A stretch of DNA of 64,000 bases, from positions 312,540-376,539 of the forward strand of contig NZ_QKRX01000003.1 in NCBI RefSeq assembly GCF_003284585.1. Direction: 5' to 3'. Shown here piece after piece: positions 16,300 through 25,586 of this stretch. The DNA comes from Nitrincola tibetensis (GTDB lineage Bacteria > Pseudomonadota > Gammaproteobacteria > Pseudomonadales > Balneatricaceae). The notes below the pieces were generated by a model that was given only the letters and a program-made list of their open reading frames with translations, made no database searches and was not told where the DNA came from. Each line of letters opens with the position of its first letter. The first letter of the stretch is position 1. The translations under genes were made by a program, and so were the position numbers.

Positions 16300-16347
16300 A
16301 TCTCACATCTGATCTTTCGGATGTTCGAGATGACGCCGTTTTTTTTT
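16290..16347 (+). terminator. Conditional leader terminator of the nrt-nir operon
   Basis: Arms AACGGCGTC and GACGCCGTT (9 bp), with further pairing inside (ATCTC/GAGAT, ACATC/GATGT), are followed by a run of T, ending 16 nt before the nrtA ATG. Confidence 0.88.
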
Positions 16348-16363
16348 GTTTAGGAGAAATTCC

Positions 16364-17698
16364 ATGAAAGCTAAAAATTCAACGCTGAAAGCCATAACAG
16401 ATACGCAATCTCTAAATATGGATCGACGTAAGTTTGTGGGTGGTATGGCGACATTAGCAGGGGCTGCTTCATTGGGTGGCTTCTTGCCTTTAGTGTCTTC
16501 TAAGGCTCAAGCGGCATCTGGCAAGCTTGAGACCACCTCGGCAAAACTTGGGTTTATTGCCTTGACGGATGCTGCCCCTTTATTTATAGCCTTGGAGAAA
16601 GGATTTTTTGCTAAGCATGGCATGAAGGATGTTGAGGTACTGAAACAATCCTCTTGGGGAACGACGCGGGATAACCTCGTATTGGGATCTCAGCGTAACG
16701 GTATCGACGGCGCTCATATCTTAACGCCCATGCCTTATTTGATCGCATCGGGGGCAATGACGGCCAATAATGTTCCAACGCCTATGTATATTTTGGCGCG
16801 TTTGAACTTGGCAGGTCAATGTATATCCGTGGGCAGTGAATACAACGATTTGAAAGTGGGTCTCGACACTCAAGCCTTTGCACAAGCATTAGCGGCCAAA
16901 CGCGCATCGGGTCATGCTATTAATGCAGCAATGACCTTCCCAGGTGGAACACATGATATGTGGATGCGTTACTGGTTGGCAGCTGGGGGTATTGATCCGG
17001 ATCAGAACATATCGACCATTGTTGTTCCGCCGGCTCAAATGGTTGCCAATATGCGTGTTGGTAGTATGGATACCTTCTGTGTATGTGAGCCTTGGAACCA
17101 GCAGCTAGTTAATCAGGGCATAGGCTACACTGCCAATACGACTGGCGAGTTGTGGCATAACCACCCAGAAAAAGCCTTTGCGATGCGTGCTGATTATGTT
17201 GATGCTAACCCAAACTCTACAAAAGCATTAATCATGGCGATCATGGAGGCTCAGATGTTCTGTGAGCAGCCTGAAAATAAAAAAGAAATCGCTGAAATCT
17301 GTTCAAGACGTCGTTGGATACATGCACCCTATGCCGACATTATCGACCGTATGGAAGGTAATTTTGATTATGGTAATGGGAAAGTAGTTGAAAACCATCC
17401 GAATCAGATGCGCTATTGGAAAGACAGCACATCTTATCCCTTTAAAAGCCATGACTTATGGTTCTTAACCGAAAATAAGCGCTGGGGATATTTACCCAGA
17501 GACTTCGATTCAAAAACAATTATTGACCAAGTTAACCGAGAAGATATTTGGCGTGAAGCGGCTGCTGCATTAGGTATCGATAAGTCGGATATTCCTGAAA
17601 CGACCTCTCGTGGGTTAGAAACCTTCTTTGATGGAAAAGTATTTGATCCTGAAAATCCAGATGCCTATTTAGATAGCTTATCGATTAAACGTTTATAA
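16364..17698 (+). CDS. nrtA: Nitrate ABC transporter, substrate-binding protein (Tat-exported)
   Basis: The start is the ATG after AGGAG at 16352-16356. The N terminus has a twin-arginine signal, MDRRKFVGGMATLAGAASLG, starting at about residue 19. The mature protein matches the NrtA/CmpA family: KLGFIALTDAAPLFIALEKG, VEVLKQSSWGTTRDNL, GTHDMWMRYWLAAGGIDP and VCEPWNQQLVNQGIGY. It should deliver nitrate or nitrite to NrtBC from the periplasm. It is the first gene of an operon with nrtB, nrtC, nirB and nirD. Confidence 0.94.
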   Translation: MKAKNSTLKAITDTQSLNMDRRKFVGGMATLAGAASLGGFLPLVSSKAQAASGKLETTSAKLGFIALTDAAPLFIALEKGFFAKHGMKDVEVLKQSSWGTTRDNLVLGSQRNGIDGAHILTPMPYLIASGAMTANNVPTPMYILARLNLAGQCISVGSEYNDLKVGLDTQAFAQALAAKRASGHAINAAMTFPGGTHDMWMRYWLAAGGIDPDQNISTIVVPPAQMVANMRVGSMDTFCVCEPWNQQLVNQGIGYTANTTGELWHNHPEKAFAMRADYVDANPNSTKALIMAIMEAQMFCEQPENKKEIAEICSRRRWIHAPYADIIDRMEGNFDYGNGKVVENHPNQMRYWKDSTSYPFKSHDLWFLTENKRWGYLPRDFDSKTIIDQVNREDIWREAAAALGIDKSDIPETTSRGLETFFDGKVFDPENPDAYLDSLSIKRL

Positions 17699-17734
17699 AT
17701 AATAAGCCCTTATCCTTAGGGGAGGATTTTTACT

Positions 17735-18604
17735 ATGACTACCAAAGCAAATAGTATTGTTAAACCTTTATCTGCTGTGAGTATGCCTGTCTCAATGGAC
17801 AAAACCTTATTTCGTTTTAAAAGAGTGGGTGAGAGCTTTGTTCAAAAAGTACTACCTGCACTTATTGTTGGTTTTTTATTAATACTTATATGGGAGCTAC
17901 TGACATCCTCCCAGAGCGCAACGTTGCCTTCACCGTCCAGAGTCGTCACAGACACTTGGGAATTGATTATTAATCCCTTCTACAACAATGGAGGAACTGA
18001 TGTTGGAATGGGGTGGCAAATTCTAGCAAGTTTAGAGCGAGTCGCTTATGGCTATAGCCTAGCGGTAATAGCAGGCATTAGCTTAGGAGTGTTGGTTGGA
18101 CAATCAACGTGGGCTATGCGGGGTTTAGATCCTATATTTCAAATCCTACGCACCGTTCCACCACTTGCTTGGTTACCAATTTCTTTGGCCGCCTTTCAGG
18201 ACAGTAATCCATCTGCGATATTTGTGATTTTCATTACGGCAATATGGCCAATTATTATTAACACTTCAGTGGGTGTTCGTAATATACCGGAAGACTATCG
18301 CAACGTTGCAAAGGTTTTATCACTGAATGGCTATGAATATTTTACCAAAGTCATGTTGCCTGCAGCCGCGCCCTACATATTCACAGGTCTTCGTATTGGC
18401 ATCGGCTTGTCTTGGTTAGCGATTGTTGCAGCTGAAATGCTGATAGGTGGAGTGGGAATTGGCTTCTTCATCTGGGATGCGTGGAATGCATCAATGATCA
18501 GTGACATCGTGTTAGCACTGGTATATGTCGGAGTTGTTGGATTTTTACTCGATAAATTCATCGGATTTATCTCAAATTTAGTCACCCGTGGCACTAGTAA
18601 CTAA
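17735..18604 (+). CDS. nrtB: Nitrate ABC transporter permease
   Basis: A 289-residue inner-membrane protein with about six hydrophobic segments (first ALIVGFLLILIWELL). The ABC EAA-type loop is at NVAKVLSLNGYEYFTKVMLP, and SWLAIVAAEMLIGGVGIGFF is typical of the NrtB/SsuC/TauC group. It forms the channel for nitrate with NrtC. GGGGAGG lies upstream of the ATG; the gap to nrtA is 36 bp and to nrtC 14 bp. Confidence 0.93.
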   Translation: MTTKANSIVKPLSAVSMPVSMDKTLFRFKRVGESFVQKVLPALIVGFLLILIWELLTSSQSATLPSPSRVVTDTWELIINPFYNNGGTDVGMGWQILASLERVAYGYSLAVIAGISLGVLVGQSTWAMRGLDPIFQILRTVPPLAWLPISLAAFQDSNPSAIFVIFITAIWPIIINTSVGVRNIPEDYRNVAKVLSLNGYEYFTKVMLPAAAPYIFTGLRIGIGLSWLAIVAAEMLIGGVGIGFFIWDAWNASMISDIVLALVYVGVVGFLLDKFIGFISNLVTRGTSN

Positions 18605-18618
18605 GAGGAGTATATACG

Positions 18619-19473
18619 ATGTCTAAACATTATTTATCGATTGAAGGTGTAAACAAGGTTTTTGGACAGGGTAATAAGCAGTCCTGTGTTCTTAAAAATG
18701 TGAATTTACATATTGAAAAGGGTGAGTATATTTCGATTATCGGCCATTCTGGTTGCGGAAAGTCGACCGTGTTGAATATCGTGGCGGGGCTTTTGCCAGC
18801 GACAGATGGCGTGGTGATTTTAGACGGTAAAGAAGTGAACTCACCTGGCCCTGATAGAAGTGTTGTGTTTCAAAACCATTCATTACTGCCTTGGTTGACG
18901 GTGTATGAAAATGTGGCGCTTGCCGTCAACAAAACTTTTAAAAAAACGAAGACAGCGAAAGAACGGCATGAATGGATACTTAAAAGCCTCGAAATGGTTC
19001 ACATGTCTCACGCATTGGATAAGCGTCCAGCCGAAATTTCGGGGGGCATGAAGCAACGTGTTGGGATCGCCAGAGCTCTAGCAATGGAACCGAAGGTCCT
19101 GTTATTGGATGAGCCCTTTGGTGCGTTAGATGCACTGACTCGCGCCCATTTACAAGATGAGGTGATGAAGATTCAGGCTGAGATTAACAGCACCATCATC
19201 ATGATCACACATGACGTCGATGAAGCCGTATTGCTCTCAGATCGAATTGTCATGATGACCAATGGTCCAGAGGCCACTATCGGTGAGATTCTGGAAATAG
19301 ACTTACCAAAACCACGCAATCGCATAGAGATGGCTGATAACCCCAAGTACAACCGTTATCGTCAAGCCGTCTTGCGTTTTCTATATGAAAAGCAGCGTAA
19401 GGTGGAAGTGCTCGTATCGGCTGAGAAACCGAAGCCTGCCCAAGCAAGTCTTAAGAAAGCGGCCTCCGCTTAA
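18619..19473 (+). CDS. nrtC: Nitrate ABC transporter ATP-binding protein
   Basis: A single-domain ATPase of 284 residues with Walker A GHSGCGKST, signature SGGMKQRVGIARALA, Walker B LLLDEPFGALD and switch His in ITHDVDEAV. It corresponds to NrtD/NasD of other systems; the cyanobacterial NrtC C-terminal NrtA-like regulatory domain is absent. It energises NrtB. GAGGAG is 10 nt before the ATG. Symbol usage (nrtC, nrtD or nasD) varies between genomes. Confidence 0.92.
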   Translation: MSKHYLSIEGVNKVFGQGNKQSCVLKNVNLHIEKGEYISIIGHSGCGKSTVLNIVAGLLPATDGVVILDGKEVNSPGPDRSVVFQNHSLLPWLTVYENVALAVNKTFKKTKTAKERHEWILKSLEMVHMSHALDKRPAEISGGMKQRVGIARALAMEPKVLLLDEPFGALDALTRAHLQDEVMKIQAEINSTIIMITHDVDEAVLLSDRIVMMTNGPEATIGEILEIDLPKPRNRIEMADNPKYNRYRQAVLRFLYEKQRKVEVLVSAEKPKPAQASLKKAASA

Positions 19474-19511
19474 CGAGATCTTTCAAGTTGATAGAGGTCG
19501 AGGTGAACACC

Positions 19512-22034
19512 ATGAAAAAACAACTAGTGGTTATTGGCAATGGGATGGTAGGCCATCATTTTGCTGAACAGTGGATGGCATCAGAGATGGCAGCCGATTA
19601 TGAACTGCATGTGTTTGCAGAGGAAAATCAGCGTGCCTATGATCGTGTCCATTTATCTGAGTATTTTGAACAGCAAAGTTCGGCGCATTTGCAGTTAGGT
19701 GATGATGGATTCTACGCGTTACCCGGGATTCATTTACATCTAAATGAAGCAGTGATTACGCTGGATCGCGAAGCAAAATCTGTGACGACGGCACAGGGCC
19801 AGTATTCATATGACACACTGGTGTTTGCGACAGGCTCTTATCCATTTGTGCCGCCAATAGACGGGCGGGAACTGGATCATTGCTGTGTGTATCGGACACT
19901 TCAAGACCTGGACGTCATTCGCGCCAGTGCTCAAGGGGCTACGAGAGGGGTAGTTGTAGGAGGTGGATTACTTGGACTCGAAGCGGCCAATGCGCTCAGG
20001 ATGCTGGGATTAGAGGCGCATGTTGTTGAGTTTGCACCGCGTTTGATGCCTGTTCAGTTGGACAGTGATGCGGGTTCACTTTTACGTACCAAGATTGAAG
20101 ACTTGGGAGTCAAGGTTCACACCGAAAAAACAACGCGCAAGATTATTCCAGGCGATGAACAACGACTGCGCATGTGCTTTGCTGATGAAACCTATCTTGA
20201 AACAGATCTAATTGTATTTTCAGCCGGTATTCGCCCGCAAGACCAGTTGGCACGAGAGGCTGGTTTACGGCTGGGGGAGAGAGGAGGGATTGCCGTTGAT
20301 CAGCATTGCCGGACCAGTGATCCGTCAATTTACGCAATTGGTGAGTGTGCGGTTTGGAACAATCAGCAATATGGCCTAGTCGCACCGGGCTACACCATGG
20401 CGCGGGTAGCGGCTGCCCATATGATTGGCAATGTGGGAACCACCTTTACCGGTGCGGACATGTCGACGAAGCTTAAATTATTGGGTGTCGATGTGGGATC
20501 CATTGGCGATGCACATGGCGCAACCCCCGGTGCACTGAATTATCGCTACAGTAATGAGATTGAGGGTGTGTATCGACGTTTGGTTGTCTCCGCTGACGGT
20601 TCTAAGCTGTTGGGTGCAATTCTTGTCGGTGATAACAGCTATTATGACACGCTATTGCAGTATGCGTTGAATGGCATAGAGTTACCTGAATACCCAGAGT
20701 CATTAATTTTACCCGAAAGCTCTGGCACTGGTGCACCTAGCTTGGGCGCATCGGCATTGCCTTATGAAGCCACTCTTTGTTCTTGTCACAATGTGACAAA
20801 GGGCGATATTTGTGAGGCCATGAATGATGGGGCCGTCAGCCTGTCAGATATCAAGTCGATGACAAAAGCGGCAACGGGGTGTGGTGGTTGCGCCGCGATG
20901 GTCAAAACTGTGTTTGAAAGTGAGCTAGAGGCCAGAGGTGTCCAGGTCGATAAGTCCATCTGCGAGCACTTTTCACATACACGACAAGAGCTGTTTCATT
21001 TAGTTAAAGTTGAAGGTATTCAAACATTCGACGAGTTAATTGAGCGGCATGGGCAAGGTGGGGGTTGCGAAATTTGTAAGCCAGCCGTGGCGTCTATTTT
21101 GGCCAGTGTTTGGAATGAACATGTCCATGAAACGAAGCATTTGCCGCTGCAAGACACCAATGACACCTTTATGGCGAATATGCAGAAAAATGGTACTTAC
21201 TCTGTTGTACCTAGAATTCCAGGTGGAGAAATTACCCCTAAAATGCTGATTAAAATTGGTGAGGTGGGTGAGAAATATAATCTCTATACCAAAATCACGG
21301 GTGGCCAACGTATTGATTTGTTTGGCGCGACCTTAGACGAGTTACCCTTAATCTGGGAAGAGTTGATTGCAGCGGGTTTTGAAACTGGGCATGCCTATGG
21401 CAAGTCTTTGCGAACTGTTAAATCCTGCATTGGTGATACTTGGTGTCGGTACGGTGTGCAAGACAGTATGACGATGGCCATTCGCTTGGAGAATCGTTAC
21501 AAGGGAATGCGCTCACCCCATAAGGTTAAAATGGCAGTATCCGGTTGTACACGTGAATGTGCGGAAGCGCAAAGCAAAGATATCGGAGTGATCGCGACAG
21601 AGAATGGCTGGAATCTGTATGTGTGTGGCAATGGTGGGATGAAGCCCCGTCATGCGGATCTATTCGCAACGGATTTAGATGATGAAACACTGATTCGTTA
21701 TATTGACCGGGTGTTGATGTTTTATGTCTATACGGCTGACCGATTACAGCGAACCTCGGTGTGGCTTGAAAACCTCCAAGGCGGATTAAAATACCTGAAA
21801 GAAGTGGTGATTGAGGACAGCCTAGGTTTGGCTGAAGAGTTGGAAACCAGAATGCAGCACATTGTCGATACCTACCAATGTGAATGGAAAACAGCAATCA
21901 ATGACTCCGAGAAGCGTAAGCGTTTTCGCAGTTATGTGAACGCGAGCGAGCCCCGCAAAGCGCGTATTCAACTGATTGAAGAACGTGGCCAATTGATACC
22001 CGCGCGCATGATTACAGAGGAGGAAGTCGCATGA
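19512..22034 (+). CDS. nirB: Assimilatory NADH-nitrite reductase, large subunit
   Basis: Reduces nitrite to ammonium. The start is the ATG after GAGGTG; a TTG 24 nt upstream is less likely. Domains in order: FAD/NADH oxidoreductase (VVIGNGMVGHHF, VVVGGGLLGLEAANAL, about 1-320); a BFD-type [2Fe-2S] segment (CSCHNVTKGDI, TGCGGCAAM) followed by a second Cys pair (GGGCEICKP); then the ferredoxin-like and sirohaem/[4Fe-4S] half with TWCRYGVQDS, VSGCTRECAEAQ and LYVCGNGG. At about 840 residues it matches E. coli NirB in length. It overlaps nirD by 4 nt. Confidence 0.95.
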   Translation: MKKQLVVIGNGMVGHHFAEQWMASEMAADYELHVFAEENQRAYDRVHLSEYFEQQSSAHLQLGDDGFYALPGIHLHLNEAVITLDREAKSVTTAQGQYSYDTLVFATGSYPFVPPIDGRELDHCCVYRTLQDLDVIRASAQGATRGVVVGGGLLGLEAANALRMLGLEAHVVEFAPRLMPVQLDSDAGSLLRTKIEDLGVKVHTEKTTRKIIPGDEQRLRMCFADETYLETDLIVFSAGIRPQDQLAREAGLRLGERGGIAVDQHCRTSDPSIYAIGECAVWNNQQYGLVAPGYTMARVAAAHMIGNVGTTFTGADMSTKLKLLGVDVGSIGDAHGATPGALNYRYSNEIEGVYRRLVVSADGSKLLGAILVGDNSYYDTLLQYALNGIELPEYPESLILPESSGTGAPSLGASALPYEATLCSCHNVTKGDICEAMNDGAVSLSDIKSMTKAATGCGGCAAMVKTVFESELEARGVQVDKSICEHFSHTRQELFHLVKVEGIQTFDELIERHGQGGGCEICKPAVASILASVWNEHVHETKHLPLQDTNDTFMANMQKNGTYSVVPRIPGGEITPKMLIKIGEVGEKYNLYTKITGGQRIDLFGATLDELPLIWEELIAAGFETGHAYGKSLRTVKSCIGDTWCRYGVQDSMTMAIRLENRYKGMRSPHKVKMAVSGCTRECAEAQSKDIGVIATENGWNLYVCGNGGMKPRHADLFATDLDDETLIRYIDRVLMFYVYTADRLQRTSVWLENLQGGLKYLKEVVIEDSLGLAEELETRMQHIVDTYQCEWKTAINDSEKRKRFRSYVNASEPRKARIQLIEERGQLIPARMITEEEVA

Positions 22035-22393
22035 ATGCTGCATTGACCGCATCACTCCAATGGCAGAACGTTTGTCATCGCAAGGATCTAGTTCCACACT
22101 CAGGAATAGCTGTCATGCTTGGTAAGGAGCCTGTGGCTGTATTCTGGCTTCCAGGCCATGATACGGAGCTTTATGCGATTGGCCATACGGATCCTTTTTC
22201 CGGGTCTGAAGTCCTTGCTCATGGCATCCTCTGTGAAAGCCAAGGCATCTGGTCTGTTGCATCCCCCTTGTATAAACAACACTTTCGGTTGGATACAGGG
22301 CGCTGTATTGAAACGCCGGATGTTGGAGTGGATGTTTGGGCCGTGCGGATGGAGCAGGACTGGGTACAGATAGGTAAAGTTTTGATTGGATAG
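22031..22393 (+). CDS. nirD: Nitrite reductase small subunit, Rieske-like fold
   Basis: A 120-residue NirD homologue with conserved stretches GIAVMLGKEPVAVFWL, YAIGHTDPFSGSEVLAHGIL and SPLYKQHFRLDTGRCIETP. As in other NirD proteins, the Rieske Cys/His cluster ligands are missing, so it is structural rather than redox-active. The ATGA overlap with nirB indicates translational coupling. It is the last gene of the nrtA-nirD operon. Confidence 0.93.
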   Translation: MNAALTASLQWQNVCHRKDLVPHSGIAVMLGKEPVAVFWLPGHDTELYAIGHTDPFSGSEVLAHGILCESQGIWSVASPLYKQHFRLDTGRCIETPDVGVDVWAVRMEQDWVQIGKVLIG

Positions 22394-22422
22394 GATTTTC
22401 GTTAGTCATTTATGATTGGGTG

Positions 22423-22458
22423 AAAAATGTTGAACTCTGCCTGAGAGCAGAGCTCAAC
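22423..22458 (-). terminator. Terminator for the XRE-type regulator gene
   Basis: GTTGAGCTCTGC and GCAGAGTTCAAC on the minus strand pair at 11 of 12 positions and are followed by ATTTTT. The T run is only on the minus-strand side, although the hairpin could also slow transcripts leaving nirD. Confidence 0.7.
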
Positions 22459-22503
22459 AACATCAAGCCATCGAGTATGACGCTGTCTGCTTTTGATCGG
22501 TCT

Positions 22504-23316
22504 TTAATGTCGAGCGCGAAAATGCCACTCTCCCGGTTGAATATCATTAGCAACGGCCTGTTTGATACTCTCGTCGATATCGGGTGAATCGAGATCATAC
22601 AAACCACAAAGCTTGAAGGCTCGGCGTATATCAACGGATGGACCCAAGTATTCATACAACACGCGTGCGCAGCACGGCATACGCTCCCCACTGCCCGATA
22701 CACCTAATTTCAATCCTGTCAAACGTGTGACGCGATTTTTAAAGGTTGGAAATAGTATGGTTTGAGTGATTTCTTGATCGGTGAGTGATTCGTAATCCAC
22801 CATAAAAATGCGATCAATTAAGAAGGTTGCAAATCCTAAGTACTTGCCATGATAGACTTTGTCGCTAGGGCTCTCTTGCAGGCGTTCCGTGCGCTGGTAG
22901 TAAACTTTATCTTGCTGGCGCTCCAAACAAGTTAACATTCGGAGTAGTTTGCCAGGATAGGCCATGGATAGATGGTATTCAAAATAATAGCCTAAGTATT
23001 TATCAAGGCCTTGATGACCGAGTTGACCCAAGTGCTCTAAATGCTCAGTTTCGGGTGACGCTCTTAGATCATCGCTAGAGAGGCGTGGGCGGACTTGAAT
23101 TAAGCGTATAAACTGGTTATGAGGGAGCAAGAGTTCATGTTCTTCCACACCAAAAAAGTCACAAAAACGTCGAAGTGTATTGGCGGAAGGTTTCGCATGC
23201 CCCCCTAAATAGCGGTTAAACTGAGGCCGATTCATTTTCATTCTACGACAGACATCAGCAATGGATTTATAGTAACTGCATAGAAGCCTTAGATTGCGAG
23301 AAAAGTCTTCAGTCAT
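22504..23316 (-). CDS. Helix-turn-helix (XRE-type) transcriptional regulator
   Basis: The start is set at the ATG preceded by AGGAGAG (MTEDFSRNLRLLCSYYKSIA). Residues about 8-60 form an XRE-like helix-turn-helix (ADVCRRMKMNRPQFNRYLGG, then KPSANTLRRFCDFFGVEEHEL). The remaining 200 residues have no family I recognise; they contain a Trp/Tyr-rich stretch suggesting a small-molecule or protein-interaction domain. There is no membrane segment. The gene lies between nirBD and asparaginase/glutaminase genes, so a role in nitrogen metabolism is possible, but this is inference from position only. Confidence 0.75.
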   Translation of the reverse strand: MTEDFSRNLRLLCSYYKSIADVCRRMKMNRPQFNRYLGGHAKPSANTLRRFCDFFGVEEHELLLPHNQFIRLIQVRPRLSSDDLRASPETEHLEHLGQLGHQGLDKYLGYYFEYHLSMAYPGKLLRMLTCLERQQDKVYYQRTERLQESPSDKVYHGKYLGFATFLIDRIFMVDYESLTDQEITQTILFPTFKNRVTRLTGLKLGVSGSGERMPCCARVLYEYLGPSVDIRRAFKLCGLYDLDSPDIDESIKQAVANDIQPGEWHFRARH

Positions 23317-23425
23317 GGCATCTCTCCTATAAATCCACATCGGCTGATGTTAGCCGCTCAATCCTTGAGTGTAACCCGAAAGTCGGTATCAGCTAAAGAT
23401 AGGTGTTTCCCCTAGCGTATCTAAT

Positions 23426-24439
23426 TCACACCGTCATTTCTCCGGCTAGGGGAGTGATAAGTGCTTGGCGAACAGTATCGGTTGATTCGTGTTGGCTGAG
23501 CAAAAAGTGCAGTTTTGTAAAGGCGGCTTCAAGGGTTAAGTCCGCACCTGCAATTACGCCGATTCTATTTAGCGTGGCTCCTGTTGCGTAGGCACCCTGA
23601 CTCACCGATCCATACGCACACTGTGTGATATTAAGTGTGATAATACCGGACGCTGATGCTTGCTCAAGCACCTCAATAAACAGTTTGTTCGCGTCAGGAG
23701 GGTTCCCTGCTCCATAGGTTTGTAAAATCAGCCCTTTCACGCCTGGGCGCTGAACAACGGCCTTAATAATCTCTGCAGAGATGCCAGGAAAGATTTGAAT
23801 CACGGCAACGGCATCTGAATCAAAAGTAGGGGCAAGGTGTGAAGGCGCACGCTTTTTGAGTAACAACTGGCTTTGAATGTCGATATTAATTCCGACGCTG
23901 CCTAGCCAAGGGAAATTTGGAGAGTCGAAAGCGTCAAATCCTGAGCTTTTCACTTTTGTACTGCGATTGCCGCGCAAGAGTCGATTTGCAAAGAAAATAC
24001 AGACTTCAGGTACATTGTAATTCCCTGCCAGCATCACGGCTGTAATCAGATTTTCTGGACCATCGCTTCTGGCTTCCATCATTGGGATTTGGGAGCCAGT
24101 GAGAATCACAGGTTTATTCATTCCTTGGAGCATAAAGGACAGCATTGATGCGGTGTAGGCCATGGTATCTGTTCCATGAAGCAGCACAAAGCCATCATAT
24201 TCATCCCAATTTTGTATTAAGAGATGACTGAGCCGAGTCCAGTCATTGGGTAGGATATTTGAGCTATCAATCAGCTGTTGGCATTCGATGATGTCATAGT
24301 GAGGGAGATACTGTAGACCACGAGCACGAAAAAGCTTGTTGATTTGCCTATCAAACCCCTTCATTGGGACATAGCCCTGATCAGAGGATTGCATACCAAT
24401 GGTTCCACCAGAATAAATAATGAGCACTCGGCGTTTCAT
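23426..24439 (-). CDS. ansA: Type I (cytoplasmic) L-asparaginase
   Basis: Hydrolyses asparagine to aspartate and ammonia. The start is taken at MKRRVLIIYSGGTIGM, with AGGACAG upstream; 14 further in-frame residues upstream lack family similarity. YSGGTIGM carries the first catalytic Thr, and LLHGTDTMAYTASMLSFML the second Thr-Asp pair with Lys supplied later. PVILTGSQIPM and TQCAYGSVSQGAYATG are typical of AnsA. There is no signal peptide, in contrast to periplasmic AnsB. It is divergent from a glutaminase gene, consistent with an amide-nitrogen scavenging pair. Confidence 0.92.
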   Translation of the reverse strand: MKRRVLIIYSGGTIGMQSSDQGYVPMKGFDRQINKLFRARGLQYLPHYDIIECQQLIDSSNILPNDWTRLSHLLIQNWDEYDGFVLLHGTDTMAYTASMLSFMLQGMNKPVILTGSQIPMMEARSDGPENLITAVMLAGNYNVPEVCIFFANRLLRGNRSTKVKSSGFDAFDSPNFPWLGSVGINIDIQSQLLLKKRAPSHLAPTFDSDAVAVIQIFPGISAEIIKAVVQRPGVKGLILQTYGAGNPPDANKLFIEVLEQASASGIITLNITQCAYGSVSQGAYATGATLNRIGVIAGADLTLEAAFTKLHFLLSQHESTDTVRQALITPLAGEMTV

Positions 24440-24662
24440 GAACATCTGTCCTATTATGTTTTTATCTGAGTATTTCAACATAGCCTTAACCGAGTTGACA
24501 TTTGACGATTAGATGATGATAGACGCTCTTTGTAAGATAATCAGCATCAAGTCGCATCACTATCCTTTTTAAAGTGCATTTCTTTTGCAACCATTAAATC
24601 TGAAATCACGTTAAAATAGTCAGATCAATAGATAACAACAATACATAAACAAAGTGCCCCTC

Positions 24663-25586
24663 ATGATACAAGACTATTTAGACGATCTCGTGTTGGCTTT
24701 ATCGACAGAAAAAAATCGTGGTAAGGTTGCGGATTATATTCCGCAACTCGCTCATGTAGATCCGAATCAATTCGGCATAGCAGTGTGTACCCCAGAAGGG
24801 CAAATGTATTCAGCAGGCCAGGCGGATACCTTATTTTCCATTCAGAGTATTTCGAAAGTATTTACGCTCACGATTGCCCTTGGCAAGCTGGGTGATGGCA
24901 TTTGGACTCATGTAGGACGCGAGCCGTCTGGCGATCCCTTTAACTCGATTGTTCAGCTAGAGCATGAGTCTGGCAAGCCGCGTAATCCCTTTATTAATGC
25001 AGGTGCCATTGCGGTGGTTGATGCCATTATGATGGGTCATGAGCCAAAAGAAACACTCGCCGAAATTCTCAATTTTGTACGCTTTATTTCGAATGACAAT
25101 AGTATTTGCTTTGATCATATTGTGGCGGCTTCTGAAATGGCCCACCGTGACCGTAATGCATCATTGGCGCATTTTATGAAAGCGTTTGGGCGTTTACGCC
25201 ATGATGTGGATAAGGTGCTGGGAACCTATTTTCATCAGTGCTCCATTGCCATGAGTTGTGAGCAGTTGGCGAGGGCCGGACTGTTTTTGGTGTCGGATGG
25301 TGTGGATAAAACAACGGGGATTCGTGTGGTGTCGGCCCAACGTGCACGTCGTATCAATTCACTTATGATGATGTGCGGTCACTATGATGGTTCGGGCGAG
25401 TTTGCCTACCGGGTTGGCTTGCCCGGAAAAAGTGGTGTCGGTGGTGGTATTCTTGCCATTGCTCCCGGTAAGGGCTCCATTGCCGTTTGGTCTCCAGGGC
25501 TTGATAAACTCGGGAATAGTTATTTAGGAACCCGTGCCCTAGAGCGTTTTGTACAACACACAGGCTGGTCTGTGTTTGGACATTGA
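24663..25586 (+). CDS. glsA: Glutaminase (serine-dependent, beta-lactamase fold)
   Basis: Converts glutamine to glutamate and ammonia. Family marks are [20 protein letters not shown] (catalytic Ser-x-x-Lys), [33 protein letters not shown] and [18 protein letters not shown]. It is about 307 residues, the usual length. A GTG 9 nt upstream is an alternative start; neither has a strong ribosome site. Its stop codon abuts the end of the convergent Amt-GGDEF-EAL gene with no spacer. Confidence 0.94.
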   Translation: MIQDYLDDLVLALSTEKNRGKVADYIPQLAHVDPNQFGIAVCTPEGQMYSAGQADTLFSIQSISKVFTLTIALGKLGDGIWTHVGREPSGDPFNSIVQLEHESGKPRNPFINAGAIAVVDAIMMGHEPKETLAEILNFVRFISNDNSICFDHIVAASEMAHRDRNASLAHFMKAFGRLRHDVDKVLGTYFHQCSIAMSCEQLARAGLFLVSDGVDKTTGIRVVSAQRARRINSLMMMCGHYDGSGEFAYRVGLPGKSGVGGGILAIAPGKGSIAVWSPGLDKLGNSYLGTRALERFVQHTGWSVFGH

